Part shown: positions 8,077 through 15,732 of the stretch, one piece after another
Layout: every line of letters starts with the position of its first letter
Position numbering within the stretch: position 1 is the stretch's first letter
Assembly: GCA_009693745.1 (NCBI GenBank)
Contig: SHWR01000016.1
Span: forward strand, 1-21,588
From: Candidatus Fonsibacter sp.
GTDB taxonomy: Bacteria > Pseudomonadota > Alphaproteobacteria > Pelagibacterales > Pelagibacteraceae
DNA length: 21,588 nt
Reading direction: 5' to 3'
Position numbers and translations under genes: made by a program
Notes under the pieces: generated by a model
Databases searched by the model: none
Told to the model about the DNA's origin: nothing
Seen by the model: the letters and a program-made list of their open reading frames with translations, nothing else

Positions 8077-10008
8077 TTATTTCAGATTTAATTTCTTATA
8101 AAAATCCAAAGCTTCTGGGTTTGCAATTGCTTGTATATTGTTAATTGTCTCTCCATTTATTATTTTTTTAACAGCTATTTCTACTATTTTGCCGCTTTTA
8201 GTTCTGGGAATATCAGGGCAGGCAATAATTAGAGAGGGCACATGTCTTGGACTACAATTGCTTTTAATTTTATTTTTAATTTTACTAATTAGATCATCGT
8301 TAAGATTTATTTTTTCTTTGAGTTTAACAAATAAAACTACACGAATATCATCTTGATAATTTTGACCAATTACTAACGCCTCTATAATTTCATCAAAAGT
8401 TTCTACTTGTCTATAGATTTCAGAGGTTCCAATTCTAACTCCACCGGGCTTTAAAGTTGCATCGGATCTACCGTATATAATGTAACCATTATTTTTAGTT
8501 TTTTGTATATAATCACCATGAGCCCAAATATTTGCAAATTTACTAAAATAGGCGCTCATAATCTTTGATTCATCCGTATCATTCCAAAATTTAACGGGCA
8601 TAGAGGGGAATGGTTTCTTAATAACAAGTTCACCTTTTTCTTCACCAATAATGGACTGGCCTTGTTCATTAAATACATCAACATCAAGACCTAGACTAGG
8701 ACCTTGTATTTCTCCTGCATAAATATTTGAAAAAATATTACAAATATTAATAACACCAACAACATCAGTGCCACCGCTAATAGAACCTAAATGAACATCT
8801 TTTTTTACATGCTCATAAACATAAACAAAACTTTCTTTAACCAAAGGAGAGCCTGTTGAAGTAATAGTTCGAAGTTTGTCTAATTTATATTCTTGTGCTG
8901 AGAATTTTTCTTTCTTCAAATAATCGATATACTTTGCAGAAACCCCAAATAAAGTAAATTGATGTTGCTCGCAGTATTTAATCAAACAGGCTGTATCTTT
9001 ATAAAAAGGTGATCCATCATATAAATAAATACTAGCTTCACAAGAAAGTCCTGCAACTAACCAATTCCACATCATCCATCCAGTTGATGTGAAATAAAAT
9101 AAACGATCATTCTTTTTTACGTCACAATGCAGTATTAATTCTTTTTTTTGTTCAATGAGAGCATTACCTGCGCCATGAACAATACATTTTGGAAAACCTG
9201 TAGTTCCGCTAGAGTAAAGAATATAAACAGGATGACTGAACTCAAATTTTTCAAAAGTCTCATCTATTTTATTATCTTCAATAATTCTTTCATAAGAAAA
9301 ATAACTGTGATTGTCGACTTTACTTCCGTATTGAAAAACAATAACATTTTTAATAGAGGGAATTTTTTGTAAGATTTCAGGAATGCGGTCTAATAAATTA
9401 AACTTTTTTCCATTATAATAGTAATGATCAGCAACAATTAATAATTGTGGATCAATTTGAAAAAAACGATCCACGACCCCTTGGATTCCAAAGTCCGGAG
9501 AGCAAGATGACCATATATAACCATTTTTTGAACTCGCCAAAAATGATACAATACTCTCAATATTATTAGGAACATAAGCGGCAACACGATCACCTTTTTT
9601 TAAATTTATTTTTTTATAAAAAGCAGAAAGTTTACAGACACTTTCATATAATTTACTCCATGTTATTTTTTTTTCAGAATTATTTTCTGACCTAAAATGA
9701 ATAGCCGTATTATTATCTTTTCTTGAAAGTAAATTTTCAGCAAAGTTTAATCTTGCATCTGGAAAAAATTTAGTTTTATGAAAAATGTTGTGATGTTCAA
9801 TAATTTTTGATCCTTTTTCACCTTTTATATTAAGCAAATCCCAACAAGTTGACCAAAATTTTTCAGGATATTGAACAGACCATTGCCACAATTTTTGATA
9901 GTTTTGATTGATCTGTATAATTTTATTATGTTCTAAAAATTCGCAAAATTTAAATAGTTCAGATTTTTTTATTTTATCTTCGCTCGGCGACCATAAAAGA
10001 TCAGTCAT
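8077..10008 (-). CDS. aacS: Acetoacetyl-CoA synthetase
   Basis: Cytoplasmic ATP-dependent ligase of the ANL (acyl-CoA synthetase) superfamily, converting acetoacetate + CoA + ATP to acetoacetyl-CoA + AMP + PPi. At 643 aa it has the normal family length. The N-terminal ACAS-like segment includes FWSTCWDLLNI and FFPDARLNFAENLL. The AMP-binding P-loop YSSGTTGFPK is at 265-274, followed by STGWMMWNWLVAGL. The hinge block YGRSDATLKPGGVRIGTSEIY and the C-terminal PRTKSGKIVEIAVKK with adenylation Lys607 are present. The pattern LNFAENLL, SGGTDVV and GGVRIGTSEIY is that of acetoacetyl-CoA rather than acetyl-CoA synthetases. The ATG lies 3 bp after the dctM stop, so the gene is co-transcribed with the TRAP genes. 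With the divergent 3-hydroxybutyrate dehydrogenase it makes a short ketone-body pathway. Confidence 0.93.
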   Translation of the reverse strand: MTDLLWSPSEDKIKKSELFKFCEFLEHNKIIQINQNYQKLWQWSVQYPEKFWSTCWDLLNIKGEKGSKIIEHHNIFHKTKFFPDARLNFAENLLSRKDNNTAIHFRSENNSEKKITWSKLYESVCKLSAFYKKINLKKGDRVAAYVPNNIESIVSFLASSKNGYIWSSCSPDFGIQGVVDRFFQIDPQLLIVADHYYYNGKKFNLLDRIPEILQKIPSIKNVIVFQYGSKVDNHSYFSYERIIEDNKIDETFEKFEFSHPVYILYSSGTTGFPKCIVHGAGNALIEQKKELILHCDVKKNDRLFYFTSTGWMMWNWLVAGLSCEASIYLYDGSPFYKDTACLIKYCEQHQFTLFGVSAKYIDYLKKEKFSAQEYKLDKLRTITSTGSPLVKESFVYVYEHVKKDVHLGSISGGTDVVGVINICNIFSNIYAGEIQGPSLGLDVDVFNEQGQSIIGEEKGELVIKKPFPSMPVKFWNDTDESKIMSAYFSKFANIWAHGDYIQKTKNNGYIIYGRSDATLKPGGVRIGTSEIYRQVETFDEIIEALVIGQNYQDDIRVVLFVKLKEKINLNDDLISKIKNKIKSNCSPRHVPSLIIACPDIPRTKSGKIVEIAVKKIINGETINNIQAIANPEALDFYKKLNLK

Positions 10009-10011
10009 TTT

Positions 10012-12660
10012 TTAAAAATGTAATGAAATGTCCTCATGATTTGAGTCACATTTAGCAACATATAATGCCTGTTTTTTTGGAAGCTTGTCTTGTTGTCTAA
10101 TACCAATTGTATCTTTTACTGCTTCATCATATTTTTCAAATTGTGGAAGTAAAATTTTTGCAGACTTTTCTCTCCAATTTATTTCTTGTTTATATAAGAT
10201 TAAAATTTCATCGAGTTTTTGACTAGTCGATGCACGATCAATATTACCTTTTTGAATATCACTAATAACACTATACATAATGTTTTTTATTTCATTGGTA
10301 CCTGAAACCTTGTCTAGTTTTTCCATAACTTCAGTTAAGGATTTAGAACCTTTTTCTACCGAATTACTCTTTATATCATTTGCACTTTGCTTCAGAATAT
10401 CTAGCTGAGTTTTTAATTTTTCAAAATCTATTAAATCTTTTTTAATTTGTTTAAAGTTTATATACCCATTATCAAGGGCTGCATAATACGCATTAAGTGC
10501 CTTTCTATAATCATTGTAAAGTTCTTTATATTTTTTATTTTTTTCGTCAAATTCTTTAGGTATTGTTTTTTGTAGTTTTGCTATTTCAATATTTAATTCT
10601 TTAACTTTAGTATTTAGTTTTGCTAATTTTTTTTCATCTTTTGATTGTTTAAGATCTTTTTCTATTTCACTAATTTTTTTATTATGATCCAGTATTTTTG
10701 CTTGGCTTTTTCTTACTGCAGCATGAACATCATAATAATCTTTAGAATAAGAATCTAATATTTTCTTTTTTTCCTGGGCATTTTTTACAAGATCAAAAGC
10801 AGTTAAAGATTTTGTAAAATGATCATTCAATATGTCTTTTTTATTTTGAGGGAGTAAATCAAGATTTATCTTTTTAGCATCGTTGATTGCAACTTTTATT
10901 TTTGAGCCATCTTTATCATAAATATTAAATGTGTATTCTAATAAACAACGTTCCAATCTAGGATTCGTTGGAGGAGGTGAAAGTTCTGAGGTTAAATAAC
11001 TACGATTAGGAATATAATTAGTAAGTACTGGCCAATAGCAAACAATTATGAGTCCTATTAATTGTAAAATAATAAATGGTACAGCGCCTTTCCAAATATT
11101 AAGCGTTGTAATTGAAGGCGGAGCAACACCTCTTAAATAAAATAATGAAAACCCGAACGGTGGAGTTAAAAATGATGTTTGCATATTCACTCCAATCATT
11201 ACTCCAAACCAAAGAGCGCTTATATTTGCTTCAGGATTAGCAAGTAATATAGGAGCGATAATTGGCACAACTATTACTGCAATTTCAATATAATCAATAA
11301 AGAAGCCCAAGATAAATATTATAAGCATTACAACCCAAAACTGAGTCCAAAAACCCCCAGGTAAGTCTTTCAAAAAACTACTAATGGCTTCATCTCCACC
11401 AAAGCCTCTAAATGCTGCTGTTAACATTGCAGCACCAATTAAAATAATAAAAACCATTGTAGTTGTTAAAGCAGTCTCAGTTGTTACGTACTTTAAAACA
11501 TCTTCAATCTTATAAACTCTCCAGAAACTCCAAATAAGCGAGATCACAAGAGCAATTACAAATATTGAACTAACTACAATTCCAATTAGCTGGTAATTAT
11601 TTGCAATATTTTTAATATTTAAATTTAAATTAAAATGCATAATCAGTATGACAATGCTTGAAATAGAAGCAATAATAGTCGGAGTGTAAGTGTGCTTTTT
11701 ATTTGGATATAATTTGTAGCCAGCCATAACTGTTGATCCAAGAGCTCCAATAGCTCCAGCTTGATTGACAGTTGCAACTCCAAATAAAATTGATCCTAAA
11801 ACTACAAAAATTAATAAAACAGGAGGGAGCAAAGTTGAAGAAACTCTCAGCCAGAATTCTTTATCGAACCCTTTTTTATTTGGAATTGCAGGAGCAGAAT
11901 TAGGTATAACTAGCGCATGAATTAATACATAAGCCACATATAAAGTAACTAGTAATATTCCAGGTATGATTGCACCAAGAAACATTTCTCCTGCGCTAGT
12001 CGAGCCAACACTTAAAAATCCAGGCATTGAAGATTCACCAGTAAAACCTTGGTATAAAGTTTTTCTAATATTGTCCGCAATATCAGAAGCGTTCGATAAT
12101 TGATCGGCCACGATAATTAAAACTACTGATGGAGGAATAATCTGACCTAATGTTCCAGAAGCTGTGATGATTCCTGTGGCTAAAGTTTTTTTATACTTAG
12201 CCTTTAACATAGAAGGCAACGATATAAGACCCATCGCAATTACTGTCGCACCCACAATTCCTGTTGTTGCAGCAAGTAATCCTCCAACAAGCACTACTGA
12301 AATTCCAAGTCCACCCGGGATACTTCCAAATAATTGTCCCATTGTATTAAGAAGATCTTCTGCAATTCTTGAACGTTGAAGAACAAGCCCCATATATATG
12401 AACAATGGTATTGCAATTAAAGTATCTCGATTAGTCTCCCAATAAGCTCCCCTAAAGTTTGTAATCCCAACATTTATCCATTGGGTAGGACCTTCATTTG
12501 CAAAATAAGCATGAGTATTTCCTTCAAATACAAAACCAAGTAAAGCGGCTATAGCAATTGCAACAACACCAGCTCCTGGCAGAGCAAAACCCACTGGAAA
12601 ACCAGTGCCAAGCGCCGTCATCATTATTAAAACTAGAATGAATATAAAAAGAACTTCCAT
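10012..12660 (-). CDS. TRAP transporter large permease (DctM/FcbT3 type) with a ~330-residue soluble C-terminal extension
   Basis: Large membrane subunit of a tripartite ATP-independent periplasmic transporter, which uses ion-gradient energy to import acid delivered by the binding protein. Residues 1-545 form the DctM membrane domain: GTGFPVGFALPGAG, AIPLFIYMGLVLQRS, SGTLGQIIPPSVVLI, the GAIGALG block and GVNMQTSFLTPPFGFSLFYLRG. A hydrophobic insert of about 70 residues (316-385) adds two likely membrane segments. Total length is 882 aa against about 430 for ordinary DctM. The excess is mainly residues 550-882: a hydrophilic, Lys-rich, helical region with heptad-like spacing at about 650-700 and single cysteines at 572 and 871. 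The side of the membrane it occupies is not decided by sequence. The start is 5 bp after the dctQ stop and the end 3 bp before aacS. I see no frameshift; the reading frame is continuous. Confidence 0.93.
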   Translation of the reverse strand: MEVLFIFILVLIMMTALGTGFPVGFALPGAGVVAIAIAALLGFVFEGNTHAYFANEGPTQWINVGITNFRGAYWETNRDTLIAIPLFIYMGLVLQRSRIAEDLLNTMGQLFGSIPGGLGISVVLVGGLLAATTGIVGATVIAMGLISLPSMLKAKYKKTLATGIITASGTLGQIIPPSVVLIIVADQLSNASDIADNIRKTLYQGFTGESSMPGFLSVGSTSAGEMFLGAIIPGILLVTLYVAYVLIHALVIPNSAPAIPNKKGFDKEFWLRVSSTLLPPVLLIFVVLGSILFGVATVNQAGAIGALGSTVMAGYKLYPNKKHTYTPTIIASISSIVILIMHFNLNLNIKNIANNYQLIGIVVSSIFVIALVISLIWSFWRVYKIEDVLKYVTTETALTTTMVFIILIGAAMLTAAFRGFGGDEAISSFLKDLPGGFWTQFWVVMLIIFILGFFIDYIEIAVIVVPIIAPILLANPEANISALWFGVMIGVNMQTSFLTPPFGFSLFYLRGVAPPSITTLNIWKGAVPFIILQLIGLIIVCYWPVLTNYIPNRSYLTSELSPPPTNPRLERCLLEYTFNIYDKDGSKIKVAINDAKKINLDLLPQNKKDILNDHFTKSLTAFDLVKNAQEKKKILDSYSKDYYDVHAAVRKSQAKILDHNKKISEIEKDLKQSKDEKKLAKLNTKVKELNIEIAKLQKTIPKEFDEKNKKYKELYNDYRKALNAYYAALDNGYINFKQIKKDLIDFEKLKTQLDILKQSANDIKSNSVEKGSKSLTEVMEKLDKVSGTNEIKNIMYSVISDIQKGNIDRASTSQKLDEILILYKQEINWREKSAKILLPQFEKYDEAVKDTIGIRQQDKLPKKQALYVAKCDSNHEDISLHF

Positions 12661-12665
12661 TTAAA

Positions 12666-13619
12666 TTATTTATTTTTTTTACAAATTTTACTTGCATTTA
12701 ACAGGACATAACTTGCAAATTGTATAACCATCGTTATTGCAAATATTCCTAAAAATCCCGCCATCATATATTTTACATAAAGTCCTGCAGTGCCTTGGTT
12801 TGTAATTTCAAAATTAACAATAGGAGAATTAATAGTACTAGATCTTCCTTCCATCCCATAGATCATCACTAATGCACAAAGTGGTATTCCAAAAAAGATA
12901 GAACCTATAATATTTAACAAAGCTTGAGTTTCTACTTTTGCTTTTGCATACAAAATATCCACTCGAACATGACCTTCTTTAACGAGTGTGTGAGCACTTC
13001 CTAATAAAAATAATGCAGCATACCAAAAACGAACCAAATCACCCATAAAGGTTTGTTCATAGGAATATACAAATCGTGAGATTACAATTAATCCTTCGGC
13101 AATAACCACAAGCATAGCCAGCCAAACAAATCCTATTTTTTTATTATAAAATGCAATAATGAAACTTAAAATTGCAAGAGGCGCATGAACAAATTTAATT
13201 CTACTTTGAGGACTGGATAAAAAGAAATGTAAACCTTTACTCACATAAATTTCTAGAATTTTTTCACTTACTAAAAAAGAAATTATAAAATCTACAATAC
13301 CAACAATTAAGGCAGTCCAGAAAACCCCATGCACAATATAAGCCGATATAGCAGTTAATGTTTCGGAGTCCTGAAGTAAGGATCTTTTGTTATAAATATA
13401 AACAATAGCAATCGAGATAAAAATTGCAGATAAATAAATAAATAATTGAATATAAGATAAATATAAATTTTTTATAGTATTAGAATCTATTTTAACAAAA
13501 ACTTTGTCCGTTCCAGGCCAGCCAGCATAATAAGTTAAAATATTATTAATTAGAAATGCAAAAGTTAGTGAGGTAACAAAATAAGCAAACAATCTTGCAA
13601 TTTTCGGCGCAGAAATCAT
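12666..13619 (-). CDS. TRAP transporter small permease (DctQ type) with N-terminal membrane extension
   Basis: Small membrane subunit of the same TRAP system. The DctQ domain occupies about residues 160-317: LAMLVVIAEGLIVISRFVYSYEQTFMGDLVRFWYAALFLLGSAHTLVKEGHVRVDIL is the typical helix-loop core, followed by two more helices. The protein is 317 aa, while DctQ proteins are usually about 160-200 aa; the extra 150 N-terminal residues contain roughly four more hydrophobic segments (about 8-30, 53-75, 87-115, 140-157) with no domain I recognise. The start ATG at 13617-13619 has no Shine-Dalgarno and follows a G/C-containing hairpin in the 60-bp gap after dctP. The stop lies 5 bp before dctM. Confidence 0.9.
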   Translation of the reverse strand: MISAPKIARLFAYFVTSLTFAFLINNILTYYAGWPGTDKVFVKIDSNTIKNLYLSYIQLFIYLSAIFISIAIVYIYNKRSLLQDSETLTAISAYIVHGVFWTALIVGIVDFIISFLVSEKILEIYVSKGLHFFLSSPQSRIKFVHAPLAILSFIIAFYNKKIGFVWLAMLVVIAEGLIVISRFVYSYEQTFMGDLVRFWYAALFLLGSAHTLVKEGHVRVDILYAKAKVETQALLNIIGSIFFGIPLCALVMIYGMEGRSSTINSPIVNFEITNQGTAGLYVKYMMAGFLGIFAITMVIQFASYVLLNASKICKKNK

Positions 13620-13634
13620 AGCGAATTATTTTTA

Positions 13635-13659
13635 TAGTGAGGTTTATAAAACCCCACTA
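13635..13659 (-). other. Intercistronic hairpin between dctP and dctQ
   Basis: On the minus strand, an 11-bp stem (13635-13645 with 13649-13659) closes a 3-nt loop. Read as RNA the arms are UAGUGGGGUUU and AAACCUCACUA, fully paired with one G-U wobble, and the stem is unusually G/C-rich for this genome. No U-run follows, so it is not a standard terminator. It ends 15 nt before the dctQ start. Hairpins in this position often protect the 3' end of the binding-protein message or attenuate read-through, giving more binding protein than permease; that role is inferred here. Confidence 0.6.
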
Positions 13660-13679
13660 ATAATAGAATAGTTTCTTTA

Positions 13680-14813
13680 TTAAATTCCCAAAACTCTATT
13701 TCTTTGAGCAACGTAAGCTTGGTCTGCAATTTTATTCCAAGCACCAAGTTCAGCTCTTGCTTTATGAAAGCTTTGTACAACTCTTTTTCCCATGTCGCTG
13801 CTTGCTTCGTTTTCAGCATCAACTTCTTTTGCTGCCTTTCCGAAAGCATCATAGATTCTATCGCTAACTCTTCTCAATTGAACACCATGATTGTTTATAA
13901 GACGTTTCAAAGCTTCACCATTCTTAGCATTAAACTCAGACATCATTATTTCATTTTCAGCAGTAGCAGCTGTTTCAATTAATAATTGATCAAGTTTAGA
14001 TAAACTTGTTAACCAAGATTTATTAACGCCAATAGAAAGCATCGAACCTGGCTCATGTACACCTGGATAATAATAGAATTTTGCCGCTTCATAGAATTTT
14101 AAAGCTTCATCATTCCAAGGACCAACCCATTCTGTAGCATCAATTGCGCCAGACATTAATTGTTCATAAATTTGTCCACCTGGAACGTTAACTACCGAAA
14201 CTCCAAGTTTTGACATCATTTGTCCACCAACTCCTGGGATACGCATTTTTAAACCTTTTAAATCTTCTGGAGTATTAATTTCTTTTCTAAACCATCCTTG
14301 CATTTGCACACCCGTGTTACCGCACATAAATGGTTTAATATTAAACTTTCCAGATAATTCATCCCATAATTGCTGTCCTCCAGCAAAACGTATCCATGAA
14401 TTAAACTCTGTATAAGTTAAGCCCATTGGAACTGAACAGAAATAACCAAATGCTTTTTCTTTTCCTGTCCAATAATACTCAGCGCCATGATAAATTTGAG
14501 CATCACCTTTTCCAACAACGTCAAACACGTCAAAAGCTCCAACTCTTTCCCCGGCTGAGTAATAATTAATTTTTATTCTGCCATCAGTCATTGCTTCAAC
14601 TTTTTGAGCAAATCTCCTAGCACCTGTATCTAGACCAGGAAGGTTTTTTGGCCATGTTGCTACCATTACAGCTTCAATTTTAGACTGTGCAATTGCTGGC
14701 GCAGCCAACGTTGATGCTGCCATTGCAAGTCCTGTTGTTGCAACAGCACCTTTAATGAATTTTCTTCTTGAGGAAGTTTTTATTTTCTTCAAGTTTTTAA
14801 TATCATTTAACAT
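13680..14813 (-). CDS. TRAP transporter periplasmic substrate-binding protein, TakP-like (2-oxo acid type)
   Basis: First gene of the operon, 377 aa. The N-terminus carries a twin-arginine signal: SRRKFIK at 15-21, a hydrophobic stretch GAVATTGLAMAASTLA, and cleavage near APAIAQ (about residue 43), so it is exported folded to the periplasm. The mature protein follows the TakP/FcbT1 pattern of 2-oxo-acid and aromatic-acid TRAP binders: ATWPKNLPGLDTGARRFAQKV, GNTGVQMQGWFRKEI with Gln170, DLKGLKMRIPG with Arg191 (the conserved carboxylate-clamping arginine), and AIDATEWVGPWND with Glu228-Trp229, positions that in TakP take part in ion and ligand binding. A good GAGGGA Shine-Dalgarno (complement of 14821-14826) lies 7 bp before the ATG. 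The ligand is probably a small 2-oxo, 3-oxo or hydroxy monocarboxylate; the aacS and bdhA neighbours point to acetoacetate or 3-hydroxybutyrate. Confidence 0.94.
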   Translation of the reverse strand: MLNDIKNLKKIKTSSRRKFIKGAVATTGLAMAASTLAAPAIAQSKIEAVMVATWPKNLPGLDTGARRFAQKVEAMTDGRIKINYYSAGERVGAFDVFDVVGKGDAQIYHGAEYYWTGKEKAFGYFCSVPMGLTYTEFNSWIRFAGGQQLWDELSGKFNIKPFMCGNTGVQMQGWFRKEINTPEDLKGLKMRIPGVGGQMMSKLGVSVVNVPGGQIYEQLMSGAIDATEWVGPWNDEALKFYEAAKFYYYPGVHEPGSMLSIGVNKSWLTSLSKLDQLLIETAATAENEIMMSEFNAKNGEALKRLINNHGVQLRRVSDRIYDAFGKAAKEVDAENEASSDMGKRVVQSFHKARAELGAWNKIADQAYVAQRNRVLGI

Positions 14814-14955
14814 TTAATGATCCCTCGTTTGTTGTTATGATTTTTTGATTTAATCACAATAAATAAGAAGATACAATTAGTGGTTACTCTATAAATTGAT
14901 ATTTTAGTGGGTATAATATTAAGCATTACAATTTTAGATTGAATTTTATTTTTAA
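14814..14955. promoter_or_regulatory. Divergent promoter region of the dctPQM-aacS-MFS operon and bdhA
   Basis: A 142-bp AT-rich spacer between two divergent starts. A perfect TATAAT at 14912-14917, preceded by GTGG, is the best -10 candidate for bdhA and would give a leader of about 30 nt; no good -35 sits at 16-18 bp, so it may act as an extended -10. A weaker minus-strand candidate for dctP is TTGTAT, 17 bp, TTAAAT within 14846-14876. An 11-bp palindrome TGATTTAATCA is at 14846-14856 in the dctP leader, and TTAGTGG is repeated directly at 14877-14883 and 14904-14910. Either may be a regulator site. No regulator gene is adjacent. Confidence 0.45.
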
Positions 14956-15729
14956 ATGACTTTAGAAAAAACAATTTTAGTAACCGGTTCAACAAGTGGC
15001 ATTGGACTTGCTATCACTGAAAAATTTTACAGTGAGTATTGCAATGTTGTAATTGTAGGAAAGGTAAAATCATCAATTATAAAAAAATTAAAAAATCAAT
15101 TTGATAATGATCGTTCATTAATTTTAAATTTAGATCTTACAAAAGTTAATAATGTTAAAAAACTTATCTTATCAGTTAATAAAAAATTTAAAAAAATCGA
15201 TGTACTTGTAAATTGTGCAGGTATGCAAGTGGTGTCCCCTTTAGACAAGTATCCAGAGGAAACCTGGAAAAAGTTGATGGATATTAATCTTAACGCGACA
15301 TTTTATATGACAAAATATACTCTACCTATAATGCGTAAGAATAAGTGGGGAAGAATTATTAATATTGCATCAACTCACGGCTTGATAGCCTCAATTAATA
15401 AGTCTGCTTATACTGCCTCGAAACATGGCATCGTAGGTCTTACAAAAGTAACTGCACTAGAAACGGCGAAGGAAAAAATTACTTGTAATTCTATTTGTCC
15501 TGGATTTGTACTGACTGAATTTATTCAAGATCAAATTGATGTAATTGCAAAAAAATTTAAATTATCAGATGCTAAAGCCCAGATTAAACTCCTTCAAGAT
15601 AAACAGCCATCATTAAGATTTGTTCAAAAGTCTCACATTGCTGATTTAATTTATTTTTTATGCTCGGATAGTGCTTCTGAAATTACTGGTGCAAATATTC
15701 CAATCGATGGTGGCTGGACTTCTCAATAA
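14956..15729 (+). CDS. bdhA: D-3-hydroxybutyrate dehydrogenase (SDR family)
   Basis: Cytoplasmic NAD-dependent short-chain dehydrogenase that oxidises 3-hydroxybutyrate to acetoacetate; 257 aa, the family length. The cofactor motif TGSTSGIG is at 10-17 and NCAG at 86-89. The catalytic tetrad is Asn111, Ser139, Tyr152, Lys156 (YTASK). Residues matching known 3-hydroxybutyrate dehydrogenase substrate contacts are also present with a constant offset of 3 from the Pseudomonas fragi enzyme as I recall it: Gln91, His141, Lys149, Gln193, Trp254. The exception is position 184, where the usual PGW tryptophan is Phe (CPGFVLT). The gene diverges from the dctP operon, so the substrate link to TRAP and AacS is strong. 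The stop lies 3 bp from the end of the convergent methionine synthase-like gene. No Shine-Dalgarno is visible. Confidence 0.92.
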   Translation: MTLEKTILVTGSTSGIGLAITEKFYSEYCNVVIVGKVKSSIIKKLKNQFDNDRSLILNLDLTKVNNVKKLILSVNKKFKKIDVLVNCAGMQVVSPLDKYPEETWKKLMDINLNATFYMTKYTLPIMRKNKWGRIINIASTHGLIASINKSAYTASKHGIVGLTKVTALETAKEKITCNSICPGFVLTEFIQDQIDVIAKKFKLSDAKAQIKLLQDKQPSLRFVQKSHIADLIYFLCSDSASEITGANIPIDGGWTSQ

Positions 15730-15732
15730 TAA

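Noticed and set aside
10012..12660. Frameshift or gene fusion artefact explaining the 882-aa TRAP subunit
   Set aside because: The frame is continuous, and neither a start-like site nor a domain boundary with independent gene character is visible near residue 550.
13616..13852. 78-aa minus-strand ORF overlapping the dctP 3' end and the dctQ start
   Set aside because: It lies in another frame inside dctP, which has overwhelming family support; no signal of its own.
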